A stretch of 64,000 nt of DNA from CAUZIZ01 sp965218775 (GTDB lineage: Bacteria; Acidobacteriota; UBA6911; RPQK01; JAJDTT01): positions 248,001 through 312,000 of the forward strand of contig CBDCLS010000006.1 in assembly GCA_965218775.1 (NCBI GenBank). Reading direction: 5' to 3'. This document shows, piece after piece, positions 46,426 through 55,810 of this stretch; positions within the stretch are counted from its first letter, which is position 1, and each line of letters starts with the position of its first letter. Made by a program: the position numbers and the translations under genes. Under the pieces are notes generated by a model that was not told where the DNA came from, did not search any database, and saw only the letters and a list, made by a program, of their open reading frames with translations.

Positions 46426-46504
46426 CCTTTCGGAGCTCTCATCGCAGGGGTCGGCCGCAGCCCAGCCCCGCTTCTTCCGTGGGTCTGCGATCATAGTTAG
46501 AGAC

Positions 46505-46566
46505 GCTAGTGCAGCGCGCCACAAGTTTTGAACCAGGGTTCAGAACTTATGGCGAGCTGCACTAGC
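46505..46566. repeat. 62-base long palindrome at glycosyltransferase 3' end
   Basis: GCTAGTGCAGC at 46505 pairs with GCTGCACTAGC ending 46566; inner segments AGTT/AACT and TGAACC/GGTTCA continue the stem with small bulges. The glycosyltransferase stop codon (46562-46564) is inside the distal arm. It may be a terminator without T-run or another small palindromic element; no second copy was noticed in the window. Confidence 0.65.
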
Positions 46567-47686
46567 GACAGGGTGCACGTCCGATATTTCCCGAAGAAGC
46601 CTCCTGATCGGAAGAATCGTGGCGCTTTCGAAATGCGTAATCCAAGTCCTGAAAGGACATCTTCCGGGCAGAAATCCGAAAACGCAGCAGAAGGCGATAG
46701 AATTCCAAGCTACTGATCCTGCGGCTGGCCATTATGTTGCGCCGCTTCCTGAACATCCGCCCCAGCGACCTGAAACCGTCTCGTTGCGATCGAAGGACCT
46801 CAACCAGAAGTGCGGCCAGGGAGGTTTCTCTTCGAAAGTTACCGGCGGGGCCCCGACCAACGGCAGCGGCCAGCAGATTCCAGGCCCATCGATTCATCGT
46901 CAGAATAGGGCTCAAGAGTAACAGGGGAAGCGGGAAGTTCTTGACGGCAAGCCAGAACCGGTTCCGTTCTACCCAGTACGCCTTCTCACGAGAGTAGGGG
47001 CCGCTGGTGGCCGAGTGGTGATGATGAACAACCGCCTCGGGTACGTAGAGGCACTCCCAACCCATCCAGCGGGCCCGAATCCCAAGATCTGCATCATCGC
47101 CGTAAGCGAAAAAGCTGTCGTCGAATCCTTCCACGTCATTCAGCAGCTGACGTCGATACAGCGCAGCACATCCGTCGGGAAAAAAGACCTCCACCTGGCG
47201 ATCGTATTGCCCCCGATCTTCTTCCCCGGTGCCCCGACCCCGATTCTGCCCGTCGGGATACATCAGGTGACCGACCTTGTCGATCACGTTGGTTTCAGAA
47301 AAGAGCACTTTAGAAGCGCACATCCCTATCTGAACAGAGGACTGCATCGCTTCCACCAGCTTTTCGATCCAGCAGGAGCCAGCGACAGCATCATTGTTCA
47401 AGAGTGCGACCATCTCGCCCTTGGACTCACGGATCCCGATATTGCTGCCGGCGGCAAAGCCGAGGTTACGATCCAGTCTCTTCAGCCGTACGAGTCCTTT
47501 GGGAAACGATGCCACCACAGCGTCGCTGTGATCCTCCGAACCGTTGTCCACTACTAGAATTTCGACAGGGCAATAGGACTGTCGCAGTAGAGAAGCCAGA
47601 CACTCGCGGAGCAGTTCCGCACGATTGTGGTTGACGACCACAACTGAAACCAGCGGGTGTTCTCTTGGGGATTCGTGCGAAATCAT
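46562..47686 (-). CDS. Glycosyltransferase family 2
   Basis: 374-residue GT-A inverting glycosyltransferase. The N-terminus VSVVVVNHNRAELLRECLAS is the nucleotide-binding strand; VDNGSEDHSD and LNNDAVAGSCWIEKL carry the substrate and metal-binding Asp (DxD-like NDA); FFPDGCAALYRRQLLNDVEGF and YGDDADLGIRARWMGW follow. It is similar in plan to rhamnosyltransferases and to the two transferases at 58547 and 59518. The C-terminus has a basic membrane-associating helix. Part of a surface polysaccharide cluster. Its last codon lies inside a long palindrome. The substrate sugar is unknown. Confidence 0.87.
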   Translation of the reverse strand: MISHESPREHPLVSVVVVNHNRAELLRECLASLLRQSYCPVEILVVDNGSEDHSDAVVASFPKGLVRLKRLDRNLGFAAGSNIGIRESKGEMVALLNNDAVAGSCWIEKLVEAMQSSVQIGMCASKVLFSETNVIDKVGHLMYPDGQNRGRGTGEEDRGQYDRQVEVFFPDGCAALYRRQLLNDVEGFDDSFFAYGDDADLGIRARWMGWECLYVPEAVVHHHHSATSGPYSREKAYWVERNRFWLAVKNFPLPLLLLSPILTMNRWAWNLLAAAVGRGPAGNFRRETSLAALLVEVLRSQRDGFRSLGRMFRKRRNIMASRRISSLEFYRLLLRFRISARKMSFQDLDYAFRKRHDSSDQEASSGNIGRAPCR

Positions 47687-47780
47687 CTTGAGACTGGACC
47701 TTCCTCAGAGCCATTGAGAGCAGGTCTGTTACGTTCTGAGAGCCCCGTTGAGCGCACAGCGAATCAATCCTTGCGCGGAT

Positions 47781-47813
47781 CCTAAGGGTCTGCGCAAAAC
47801 ACAAACCCTAACC
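47781..47813. repeat. Remnant of MITE family 2
   Basis: CCTAAGGGTCTGCGCAAAAC then ACAAACCCTAA: TAA, GGGTCTGCGCA, a few bases and CCC, TAA. It keeps the family-2 tip and TAA on both sides, but the interior is gone. It sits at the 3' end of the UDP-glucose dehydrogenase gene. Confidence 0.5.
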
Positions 47814-49160
47814 CCTTCCAATCGCGAAATACACGAAACCCCTCTCCGTCATCTCCTTGGGATCATACTGGTTGCGGCCATCGAAGATGACCGCCTGCTT
47901 CAGGAGATGCTTCATTTTCTCGAAATCGGGATTGCGGAAGACACTCCACTCAGTCGCCAGAATCAGGGCATCAGCACCTCGCAGAGCTTCGTAGCTATTG
48001 TCAGCATATTGAATTCGGTTGCCGAAGTGAAGTCGTGCCTGGTGCAGTGCCTCCGGGTCAAAAGCTTGAATCTGGGCCCCCAAGCGAAGCAGTTCCTCGA
48101 TAGTCACCAGAGCAGGCGACTCGCGTAGGTCATCGGTACGGGGCTTGAAGGCCAGGCCCCAGACAGCAAATGTCCTGCCCTCCAGGGAACCAGCTGCCAG
48201 CTCGTCTCCCTCTTCGGCCGGAGACTTGGTCGGGGAGCGTTCGGAATAGAACTCCAGCACCCGACGGGCTATAACACGCTTTTGCCGTTCGTTAACCTGA
48301 TCGACCGCCTTGATCAACTCCGGATCATAGCCGTGTGACTGTCCGGTCTGAATCAGCGATCTGAGGTCTTTGGGAAAGCAGGAACCACCGTACCCCAGAC
48401 CCGGAAAGAGGAAAGAGGTACCGATTCGTCGGTCCAGCCCCACACCCTGTCTCACCCAATTCACGTCGGCACCGGTAAGCTCACAGAGATTGGCGATTTC
48501 ATTCATGAGGGAGATCCGGCTGGCCAGCATCGTATTGGCTGCGTACTTGGTCATCTCCGCACTACGCCGACTCATGACCAGGATTGGAGCCCCAGTGCGC
48601 GTGAAAGGGGAATACAGCTCCTTGAGAGTCCTGGCGACGCCTTCGTCATCGGTGCCGATAATCACACGATCCGGCTTCATGAAATCATCGACTGCAGCGC
48701 CTTCCTTCAAAAACTCCGGGTTGGACGCCACATCGAATGGAGAGCGGGCCGTCTTCTTCATTTCCTGGAAGATGCGGTCCCCAGTACCCACCGGTACGGT
48801 GCTTTTGTTGACGATGATCTTGTACCCATCGAGGACTCGCGCAATCTCATCAGCGACACCCAGAACCGCGCTCAAATCCGTTTCTCCATCCTCTCGAGTA
48901 GGAGTTCCCACCGCGATGAAGACAACGCGCGAATCCTGGACGGCCCCAGCCAGAGCGGCCGTAAACCGGAGCCGGTCCTCCCTCAAATTTCGCTGAATCA
49001 TCTCAGACAGGCCGGGTTCGTAAAGCGGAGCCCTGCCCTCATTGAGCATGGCGACCTTCTCTTGATCCACATCGACACAATCGACCTCGTTACCGGTTTC
49101 GGCCAGGCAGGTACCGACCACCAATCCAACGTACCCCGTGCCAACGACGGAAATTTTCAC
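47808..49160 (-). CDS. ugd: UDP-glucose 6-dehydrogenase
   Basis: Cytoplasmic NAD-dependent oxidation of UDP-glucose to UDP-glucuronate (or the GDP-mannose/UDP-ManNAc equivalents), 450 residues. The N-terminal Rossmann motif is VVGTGYVGLVVGTCLAETG, the catalytic cysteine is in GLGYGGSCFPKDL, and the C-terminal nucleotide domain carries the catalytic-lysine segment FAVWGLAFKPRTDDLRESPA. GTPTREDGETDLSAVLG near residue 85 supports the UDP-glucose class. Supplies uronic acid precursors to the polysaccharide cluster. Its stop lies next to a family-2 MITE remnant. Confidence 0.93.
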   Translation of the reverse strand: MKISVVGTGYVGLVVGTCLAETGNEVDCVDVDQEKVAMLNEGRAPLYEPGLSEMIQRNLREDRLRFTAALAGAVQDSRVVFIAVGTPTREDGETDLSAVLGVADEIARVLDGYKIIVNKSTVPVGTGDRIFQEMKKTARSPFDVASNPEFLKEGAAVDDFMKPDRVIIGTDDEGVARTLKELYSPFTRTGAPILVMSRRSAEMTKYAANTMLASRISLMNEIANLCELTGADVNWVRQGVGLDRRIGTSFLFPGLGYGGSCFPKDLRSLIQTGQSHGYDPELIKAVDQVNERQKRVIARRVLEFYSERSPTKSPAEEGDELAAGSLEGRTFAVWGLAFKPRTDDLRESPALVTIEELLRLGAQIQAFDPEALHQARLHFGNRIQYADNSYEALRGADALILATEWSVFRNPDFEKMKHLLKQAVIFDGRNQYDPKEMTERGFVYFAIGRG

Positions 49161-49185
49161 GGAATCTGCCTCCCGGTGTGCTGCG

Positions 49186-50133
49186 CTAATCGAGGGTCGC
49201 GTATACGGTGATAGTGCCGCCCCGCCCCAAGCCTGCCTCCATCAGAGCGAAGGGCTGGGTCAAGACCAAAAGAGCCAAGTACATGGCCTCCTTCACAAGA
49301 CCAGACGCCAACCCCTTGCCCCCTCTGTTTCTTCTTTTCACCTTTTGGGACATGGGATCGAGGCCCGGAAACAAACTCGACACACAAGCTGCAGCATTGT
49401 CCCGAAGCGAGAAATGACGGACTCGATGAATTCGGAAACCGGCCCTGCCGAGCAAATGCAAAAGCGAAAAATTGGTGTAGTTGTAGAGATGACGGGGACA
49501 GTCCAATCCGTACCACCTGGGGCCGAAGATCTTGGCTTGCAGACTCCTGGCATTCGGTGCTTGAATGACAAGTCCTGCTGGCCTCTTCAGAAGCTTGTGC
49601 AGGTTCTTGAGGTAGGCAAAAGGGCTGGGTAGGTGCTCCAGAACGTGAAAAAGGGTAATCAGGTCGAACTTTTCTCCCCTACTGATGAGTTCTTCTTCCG
49701 AACCTTGAAGCACCCTATCGGGCAGATGCTTCTGAGAGATACGTACCGCCTCTGGGGACTGCTCAAGTCCGAACGCCTCGAAGCCAACCTGGCTGGCCAG
49801 CTTCAAGAAGGTTCCACCGCCGCACCCCACGTCGAGAAGACGGCAGCTACGGGGTTCGGGAACCACAGAGAGAAGAAACCTGAGTTGGTCATTCCGAACC
49901 ATCCACTCCCGGTACCGCCCTTCCAGACCCCATGCATCACCTTCTTCTTCCCACCAGTAGCCCGGCGGATAGAACTCCGGAATTCGCTCCACAACCGTCT
50001 CTTCGTCGAGAAACATGAGACCACAACTCGGGCACCGATATAGTGAGAAGCGGTCGGCCGAGGCACGAAAGAAGCGGTCCACCATTTGGTAGCGTCGAGT
50101 ACAGCGAGGATACTCACAAATTGGGCACTTCAT
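49186..50133 (-). CDS. SAM-dependent methyltransferase with N-terminal zinc ribbon
   Basis: 315-residue class I methyltransferase. An N-terminal zinc-ribbon-like part with MKCPICEYPRC and YRCPSCGLMF precedes the Rossmann core: LLDVGCGGGTFLKLASQVGF (SAM loop), LITLFHVLEHLPSPFAYL, and a C-terminal YVYATLD tail. This layout is common in sugar or lipid-linked methyltransferases of polysaccharide clusters. I chose the ATG at 50133, which has GGAG 8 bases upstream and starts right at the zinc ribbon; the frame is open further to 50253. Confidence 0.85.
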   Translation of the reverse strand: MKCPICEYPRCTRRYQMVDRFFRASADRFSLYRCPSCGLMFLDEETVVERIPEFYPPGYWWEEEGDAWGLEGRYREWMVRNDQLRFLLSVVPEPRSCRLLDVGCGGGTFLKLASQVGFEAFGLEQSPEAVRISQKHLPDRVLQGSEEELISRGEKFDLITLFHVLEHLPSPFAYLKNLHKLLKRPAGLVIQAPNARSLQAKIFGPRWYGLDCPRHLYNYTNFSLLHLLGRAGFRIHRVRHFSLRDNAAACVSSLFPGLDPMSQKVKRRNRGGKGLASGLVKEAMYLALLVLTQPFALMEAGLGRGGTITVYATLD

Positions 50134-50186
50134 GAGGGGCTCCAGCCGGATTCCTGGTGACAGCATGATCACCAGAGCGGGCTCTA

Positions 50187-50870
50187 CTACTTCGGACTTC
50201 TTTTCAAGCGCTTCTTGAAAAGAAACAGAAGGTTGTTCCAACCATCCCGCCAAGGCCTGAGCTTGATCTCTCCGGCCCGGTTGGAGAAGTTGATTGGGAT
50301 TTCCTTGAAGCCGATATCCCGGTTGCGTAACGCCTCAATCTTGATCTCCTCAGAAAACGCCATGCCATCACTCTCGAGGTTCATTCGGGTCAACGCGTCC
50401 TTGTAGAAAATCCACATGCCGGACTGTGAATCTCGAACCCGTCGGAAGTAGAGCAAAGACAACATCAGACTGAGGCATTTGTTCCCCAACAGGTTCTTCA
50501 AGGCCATCGCATCAGGATTCTGAATGGGAAAGCGGGAGGCCGAGACGAAGCCAACCTTAGACCTGAGCAGGGATTCGATAAGGTAGGACAGAGAGTCGAC
50601 GGGATAGGAATGGTCTCCGTCGAGGGTGACGATGATGTCGCCGCGGGCGTGCAGCAGACCGGTCTTGTAGGCTCTGCCATAACCTCTCACGTTTTCATGA
50701 ATCACCCGAGCCCCCAAGTCCCGAGCAATCCGAGCCGTTCCATCGGTGGAGTCGTTGTCGACAACGATCACCTCGTCCACGAACTCCGGTATCTGGGACA
50801 GCACCTTCTGGATGCCCTCCTCCTCATTGAGACAGGGTATCACTACCGTGACTTGACGATCCTGATACAT
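50187..50870 (-). CDS. Glycosyltransferase family 2 (dolichol-phosphate mannosyltransferase-like)
   Basis: 227-residue GT-A enzyme: VTVVIPCLNEEEGIQKVL, VIVVDNDSTDGTARIARDLG and the metal site VTLDGDHSYPVDS. The GT2 DPM1/GtrB type transfers sugars to a polyprenyl phosphate carrier. There are no C-terminal membrane helices, unlike the transferase at 54202. The start overlaps the 3' end of the TMTC-like gene by 47 bases, so the two are tightly linked. Confidence 0.86.
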   Translation of the reverse strand: MYQDRQVTVVIPCLNEEEGIQKVLSQIPEFVDEVIVVDNDSTDGTARIARDLGARVIHENVRGYGRAYKTGLLHARGDIIVTLDGDHSYPVDSLSYLIESLLRSKVGFVSASRFPIQNPDAMALKNLLGNKCLSLMLSLLYFRRVRDSQSGMWIFYKDALTRMNLESDGMAFSEEIKIEALRNRDIGFKEIPINFSNRAGEIKLRPWRDGWNNLLFLFKKRLKRSPK

Positions 50871-53022
50871 TGCTTTGAATCAACTCGAGCATGCTCCGGA
50901 TTCCCGGCGCAAGCACCCCATTTTGGGAGAGACGGAGGGCCTGTTTGAGGTGGCGCAGCGCCGACTCTCGTTCTCCAACCCGGTAATAGAGTACTCCAAG
51001 ATTGTGATGGACCTCCGCCGACGTCGGCATCTGTTGCGCTGCGCGGAGGTAGATTCCAATCGCTTTTCGGTTTTCGTTCAACTCTTCATAGCTCCTGGCG
51101 AGCAGACTCCAGTACTCTGCCTTTGGCCTGAGGCGACACACCTGCTCCAGGTGGGGGATGGCTTTTCGAAACTGACCCAGCTTGAAATGACAAAGACCCT
51201 TCAGGTATTGGCCCCGAGGATGGGTGGGGTAGAACTTGAGAAACTGCCCCAAGTGGACGATAGCATGGTCATAGTAGCCGGCATCGATAAAAACTCCACC
51301 CAGGGGTAGCCAGGCGGCCTGGAACAGCTTGTTCCTTTTCTCCTTTTTCAGCACTCGCAGAAAGTCCTGTATCGCTCGGCTGCGAAGGGAAAAGGCCTCA
51401 TCCGGCCTCCCTCGGGCGTCTGCGAGTAGGGCCAGTTCCTTGTAGCACTGGGCCAACATCAATACTGGGGAGGGGCTGGAGGGATCCAACTCGATTGCCT
51501 TCTCCAGGAGCGGCTTGGCTTCTTTCTGCAATCTCAGCGCCTCCTTCAGATCTCCTTTCTGCTGAGCCTTCTCCCCCGCCATGAAGTAGATCGTCCCCAG
51601 ATTGCTCCAGGCTATCGACTGGGATGGATCCAGCTCAATGCTCCGCTTGGTGTAGTAGATTCCCAAATCCGATTTGCCCTGGTTAGCATAAATGTTCCCG
51701 AGATTGCTGTTTGCACGTGAGGAGCCGGGAGCATGCTTGATCGTCGCCTCCCAAAGAGTCTCTGCGTTCTTCCAGTCTTGATTTCGGTCTAGCGTGAGAG
51801 CTCCCCAAACACAAGTCAGCAGTCCAAGGAGCGCCCAACTGGGAAGCGTCTTGTCTTTCACCCTCACCAGATAGTCGACCGTGCTTCCGCCCACCAGGGC
51901 AAGACCTACCACAGGTAGATACAGAAAATGATCTGCAGCGATCTCGTGAAACGGGAAGATGTGCAGGACCGGCAGCAGGGTGATCAGGAACCAGAACATT
52001 CCCAACGAAAGCACTGCGTTCTTGGGATAGGTCCAGATCGCCAAAGCGACGAAGCCGACAAAAATCAGGATCGAGAGCACAGTGGCGGGTTCGAATAGCC
52101 CTTCCGAGATCGGGAAAACGTCGCCGGTATAGTCCGCAATTAGTGGGTAGGGGAACAAAATCAGTTTGAGGTAATGGAAAAAGAGCTTGAAGGATGTCCC
52201 CAAATTGGTCTCCACACTCCCTCCCCACAGGCCAATCTTCCGGCTGGCTGGGAGCAAATAGAGGGCGTAGTAAAGTCCGACCGCGGCCAAAGCCAGACCC
52301 GCCGCATAAAACGGCCAGGATTGCTTGATAGCCCTCCCAAGCTGCGAAAAGAAGGTGGCCCTGGGCTCCGTCAGGGGCTTCTGACCCGGACTGCCGACTT
52401 CCTTGGGCAGGCAGAAGTCCAACAGCAGAAGGAGAGCTGGCAAGACGATGGCGACCTCTTTGGAAAGCACCCCGAGAAGAAAACCAAACAGGCAGAGCAA
52501 CAGGAACGACCTCCTCCGGGTGGACCTGAAGGACGCGTACCAGTAACAACCCAACAGTATGAAAAAGGTAGCAAGCAAATCCTTCCGCCCAGAGACGTAG
52601 GCGACCGCCGCCGACTGAACCGGATGGGAAGCAAAGATAACGGCTCCGGCACCCGCGAGCACAGGCCAACTGGTAATCTTGTGGAGGAGGAGAAAGACCA
52701 GGACCGCGTTGAGCCCGTGGAGGACCACATTAAACAGGTGATAGCCGAACGGATCTTCGCCACCCAGCCAATAGTTGACCGCATAGGTCAGCGTGCGGAT
52801 GGGTCGATACTCATGGAAACTGAGGATCTCCATCCATTGCAGCTCTGCGACCCTTGGATGCTGGATGATGAGGGTGATATCGTCGAAGAGAAACTCATGG
52901 TTGATCGTGCTCACGTAGAGTCCAAGGGCCAGCGCGAAGACAAGAAATGCGACCCAAAGATTCGCTCCTTTGGGGCCGGAGGCAGGTTTCCTTCTTGGTT
53001 TCGTGACCCTGCGTTTGCTCAT
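50824..53022 (-). CDS. TMTC-like membrane protein with C-terminal TPR repeats
   Basis: 732-residue protein. About ten membrane helices fill residues 25-420, beginning ANLWVAFLVFALALGLYVST, with FLFDDITLIIQHPRV and FHEYRPIRTLTYAVNYWLGG in the first loop as in TMTC/PMT-like GT-C proteins (an acidic pair in the first loop). Residues about 440-720 are tetratricopeptide repeats (NSNLGNIYANQGKSDLGIYY; AWSNLGTIYFMAGEKAQ; VHHNLGVLYYRVGERESALR). It may glycosylate proteins using a lipid-linked sugar, or act as an assembly scaffold. Lies between two glycosyltransferase genes. Enzymatic activity is inferred from fold only. Confidence 0.78.
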   Translation of the reverse strand: MSKRRVTKPRRKPASGPKGANLWVAFLVFALALGLYVSTINHEFLFDDITLIIQHPRVAELQWMEILSFHEYRPIRTLTYAVNYWLGGEDPFGYHLFNVVLHGLNAVLVFLLLHKITSWPVLAGAGAVIFASHPVQSAAVAYVSGRKDLLATFFILLGCYWYASFRSTRRRSFLLLCLFGFLLGVLSKEVAIVLPALLLLLDFCLPKEVGSPGQKPLTEPRATFFSQLGRAIKQSWPFYAAGLALAAVGLYYALYLLPASRKIGLWGGSVETNLGTSFKLFFHYLKLILFPYPLIADYTGDVFPISEGLFEPATVLSILIFVGFVALAIWTYPKNAVLSLGMFWFLITLLPVLHIFPFHEIAADHFLYLPVVGLALVGGSTVDYLVRVKDKTLPSWALLGLLTCVWGALTLDRNQDWKNAETLWEATIKHAPGSSRANSNLGNIYANQGKSDLGIYYTKRSIELDPSQSIAWSNLGTIYFMAGEKAQQKGDLKEALRLQKEAKPLLEKAIELDPSSPSPVLMLAQCYKELALLADARGRPDEAFSLRSRAIQDFLRVLKKEKRNKLFQAAWLPLGGVFIDAGYYDHAIVHLGQFLKFYPTHPRGQYLKGLCHFKLGQFRKAIPHLEQVCRLRPKAEYWSLLARSYEELNENRKAIGIYLRAAQQMPTSAEVHHNLGVLYYRVGERESALRHLKQALRLSQNGVLAPGIRSMLELIQSNVSGSSSHGSDTLSQ

Positions 53023-53050
53023 AGCTTCTTGCGAGCCTGGGACGAGCCCA

Positions 53051-54205
53051 TCAGGAAGGGGCCTTCTTGAGCTGCAACTCCTCTACCAGCTGCAGCGTTG
53101 CCTCAACAACTTGATCCCAATTGAGAACCTTCTTGAAGCCCCGGATATTCTGCTTAAACTCCGACTTACGACCCTCCTGAAAGTAACGAATTATAGCCTC
53201 TGCCAGGGCTCGGGGATCGTCTGTGGGGACCAGGAAGCCAGTTCGGCTCTCCAAGACAACCTCTGAAAGACCTCCCACATCGGTCGCAATCACGGGAACA
53301 TCGAATTCATAGGCAAGGGGAACAACCCCGCTCTGACTGGCATCGCGGTAGGGCAAGACAACCACATCCGAATTCCGAAAGAGAGCGGGGACATGCTCGT
53401 TGGACACGTACCGATCATGCCAACAGATCCTATGGGCAACACCCATCTCGTCGGCCAGTCTGCGTAGTGGTCCAGGATCGATGTAAAACTCCCCCGCAAT
53501 CACAGCCTCGACGTCTAAGACCTCCTGGACAACTGCCAGCGCCCGCACCAGGACATCCACCCCCTTGTATCTTCGAATGTTCCCAAAGAAAAGCAGGCTG
53601 GGCCTTTCCCTTTCCTTTTCCCTTTCCGACTCGGTATCCCAGCGGCTGTAGAAGCTATAGGAGGGATGATAGATTCGCCGCACCAGGGTCTTTGGCTTGA
53701 AGCCTCGTACTTGCTCGGCAAGCGACAGGGAGTGGACTAGAAAGCCATCTACCTGACGAAAGGCTCTGTGGATCAACCTACGCTCTACGGTGCGTCCCCA
53801 TGGCAGAGGGAATCCTTCGTGCGCATAGACATTGTGGCAGAGAAAAAGCGCTACGGCTGAGGACCGGAGCTTGACGCGCCGAATGATGTCAGCGAAGGCA
53901 TAGGCGAAAACCGGATGCCACCACTGAAAGAGTATCAATTCGGGGTCATGGCTGTTGACTCGCTGGGCGGTCCTCTTCCAAGTCCACGGAAGCAGGGAAT
54001 TCAGGGGAGCTTCGTGGGAGACACCGAAGGGCTTTTCGCTCTGATCTTCCTGCGTCTTTCCCGGAAACAGAAGCGTAGGGTACTGCTTCGAAAACGAAAG
54101 CAGTAGAACCGAATGTTGTCGACTGAAAGACTCGAAAAGGGAGGTCGTGTATTGAGCGATTCCCCCACGCAGAGGATACGTGGGCCCGACCAGGACTAGT
54201 CTCAT
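53051..54205 (-). CDS. Glycosyltransferase family 4 (GT-B)
   Basis: 384-residue retaining glycosyltransferase. GPTYPLRGGIAQYTTSLFES at the N-terminus, LLFFGNIRRYKGVDVLVRAL in the middle and the C-terminal EX7E-type segment DVVVLPYRDASQSGVVPLAY EFDVPVIATDVGGL. Residues FFGNIRRYKG and E.. (EFDVPV) mark the donor-binding site. The start overlaps the upstream transferase gene by 4 bases (ATGA). Sugar unknown; the pattern RGGIAQYT is common in mannosyl/glucosyl transferases of capsule clusters. Confidence 0.88.
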   Translation of the reverse strand: MRLVLVGPTYPLRGGIAQYTTSLFESFSRQHSVLLLSFSKQYPTLLFPGKTQEDQSEKPFGVSHEAPLNSLLPWTWKRTAQRVNSHDPELILFQWWHPVFAYAFADIIRRVKLRSSAVALFLCHNVYAHEGFPLPWGRTVERRLIHRAFRQVDGFLVHSLSLAEQVRGFKPKTLVRRIYHPSYSFYSRWDTESEREKERERPSLLFFGNIRRYKGVDVLVRALAVVQEVLDVEAVIAGEFYIDPGPLRRLADEMGVAHRICWHDRYVSNEHVPALFRNSDVVVLPYRDASQSGVVPLAYEFDVPVIATDVGGLSEVVLESRTGFLVPTDDPRALAEAIIRYFQEGRKSEFKQNIRGFKKVLNWDQVVEATLQLVEELQLKKAPS

Positions 54206-55179
54206 GAGCGCAGCGATGCCATCGTCTTCGCTCTCTCCGTTTCCGACTCCAGCACCTGCACATCTTCGACGGAAAAATGGTCTTCACGCCGAGTGGAGTA
54301 CGCGATCATCTCCGCGAGCAGGCCGAAGAAGATGAACTGCACCCCGATAATCACAAGGAGGATTCCCAACATGAACGCGGGCCGATCCTCGATCCATCGC
54401 CCGAAAAACCAACCCACGGTGAGGTATCCCTCGACAACCATACCAGCCAGCAGCAAGGTCATTCCGAGAATGCCAAAGATGTGTAGGGGCTTACTATTGT
54501 AGCGCGTGAGCATGATGACCGTCAGCAGATCAAAAAAACCGCCTAGCATCCTTCCTGCGCCGTACTTACTCTTCCCAAACCTTCGCGGAGCGTGGGCGAC
54601 TGGAACCTCGTCGACCCGAAAACCTCGATAGCTCGCCAGCACTGGAATGTACCGGTGCATCTCGCCGTAAACCTTGATCTCCTCAATGACGCTTCGACGG
54701 TACGCCTTCAACCCGCAGTTGATGTCATGGAGCGGAACTCCCGTCAGGAACGAGGTCATCAGGTTGAAGACCTTCGACGCCAGAAGCTTCCTCCAGGAGT
54801 CCTGGCGATCGCGCTTCCAACCGGACACCAGATCGCAGCCTTCTTCCAAACGACTCAGCAGCTTGTGGACCTCTCCGGGAAGGTCTTGGAGGTCAGCATC
54901 CATGGTCACGATGACCTCGCCTTTCGCCAGTCGAAACCCGGCCGACAAGGCCGCTGATTTGCCGAAATTCCTGCGAAGGCGAATAATCTTCACCCGGCTG
55001 TCAGAGGCCTGGATCGCTTTCAGCGTCTCCAACGAGCCGTCGGTACTCCCATCATCCACGAAAACAATCTCGAGATCGGATCCCATGGATATTCCAGCTC
55101 GCGCACGATCTCTCGATAGAGTTCTTGCGAGAGAGCCCTTTTCATTGTAGAGGGGGATAACCAAAGATAGCGGCTTCAT
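54202..55179 (-). CDS. Membrane glycosyltransferase family 2 (ArnC/GtrB-like)
   Basis: 325-residue polyprenyl-phosphate glycosyltransferase. The GT-A part carries SLVIPLYNEKGSLARTL, IVFVDDGSTDGSLETL, VTMDADLQDLPGEV (metal site) and LVSGWKRDRQDSWRKLLASK. Two C-terminal membrane helices follow (LHIFGILGMTLLLAGMVVEG; PAFMLGILLVIIGVQFIFFG), as in the GtrB/ArnC family that loads a sugar onto undecaprenyl phosphate. First gene of this minus-strand run after the repeat-rich gap; start at 55179. Confidence 0.9.
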   Translation of the reverse strand: MKPLSLVIPLYNEKGSLARTLSRDRARAGISMGSDLEIVFVDDGSTDGSLETLKAIQASDSRVKIIRLRRNFGKSAALSAGFRLAKGEVIVTMDADLQDLPGEVHKLLSRLEEGCDLVSGWKRDRQDSWRKLLASKVFNLMTSFLTGVPLHDINCGLKAYRRSVIEEIKVYGEMHRYIPVLASYRGFRVDEVPVAHAPRRFGKSKYGAGRMLGGFFDLLTVIMLTRYNSKPLHIFGILGMTLLLAGMVVEGYLTVGWFFGRWIEDRPAFMLGILLVIIGVQFIFFGLLAEMIAYSTRREDHFSVEDVQVLESETERAKTMASLRS

Positions 55180-55809
55180 GAAGGAACCGTTGCCCGGATT
55201 ATACCATAGGCCGGCGTGGATCTCCCATTGGCGGGGGGCGTCATGGGCGTCGTGGCGTTGCCAAGTGCGTTCTTGCAGAACTTGCCATCGAGAGCGCTTG
55301 TTGTCACATCTCGATTTCGTCCCAGAAGCCCACGCTGGACTGGATCATTCAGAGGTCCAGGTCGGGGATCGGGGAGATTGTTGCTGCTGTCCAGCTCTCT
55401 CCTCGGAACCTGGCCTCATATTGCTGACAAGTCAGGGCGTTCGCGGCTCTGTGGGACCTGGCCTCGCGATTGCTGACGATTCGTGTTGCCGACAGTTCGG
55501 AACGTTCGTGGCCACCGCGAAACCTGTAACCTTCAACCTGCAAAGAGGAGTGCTCCAACCCGAAAGGCGTCGGTTCTTGCCTTGAGCACTCCAATTTCGG
55601 TTTGCCGTATTTACGTTCCCGTGTACTAAGGGTCTGCGCAAGAATAACTTGGTAGAATTGGCGCTCAGATTTGCACCAGATTTGGCCGCGAACGATTGAG
55701 CGAAACCGCAGGCGTAGCCGGGTCTACGTTGAGGATTTCGCGATTGAGGAGCGGCCGAAGATGGTGTGAAAATGAGATGCCAAAATGCCAAGTTATTTTT
55801 GCGCAGACC
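55180..55809. other. Repeat-rich intergenic region
   Basis: No gene found. It holds a partial tandem duplication (ACCTGGCCTC..ATTGCTGAC twice, about 55410-55480), a 9-bp-stem hairpin (GGAGTGCTC/GAGCACTCC, 55546-55592), one isolated half-end of the family-1 element (GCCGTATTTACGTTCCCGTGTAC, about 55605-55627) and a complete family-2 MITE. Several elements have accumulated here. Confidence 0.6.
55604..55627. repeat. Solo end of MITE family 1
   Basis: GCCGTATTTACGTTCCCGTG followed by TAC matches the right-hand tip of family-1 copies, one base changed, with no partner arm. The family-2 element begins three bases further, so the second element was probably inserted beside or into a decayed first one. 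Confidence 0.6.
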
Positions 55810-55810
55810 C
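55630..55810. mobile_element. MITE family 2, copy B
   Basis: 181 bp, same length as copy A but inverted. Ends GGGTCTGCGCAAGAATAACT and mirrored AGTTATTTTTGCGCAGACCC; TAA duplication at 55627-55629 and 55811-55813. It lies directly at the 3' end of the rmlD-like gene and supplies part of its stop codon. Confidence 0.85.
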
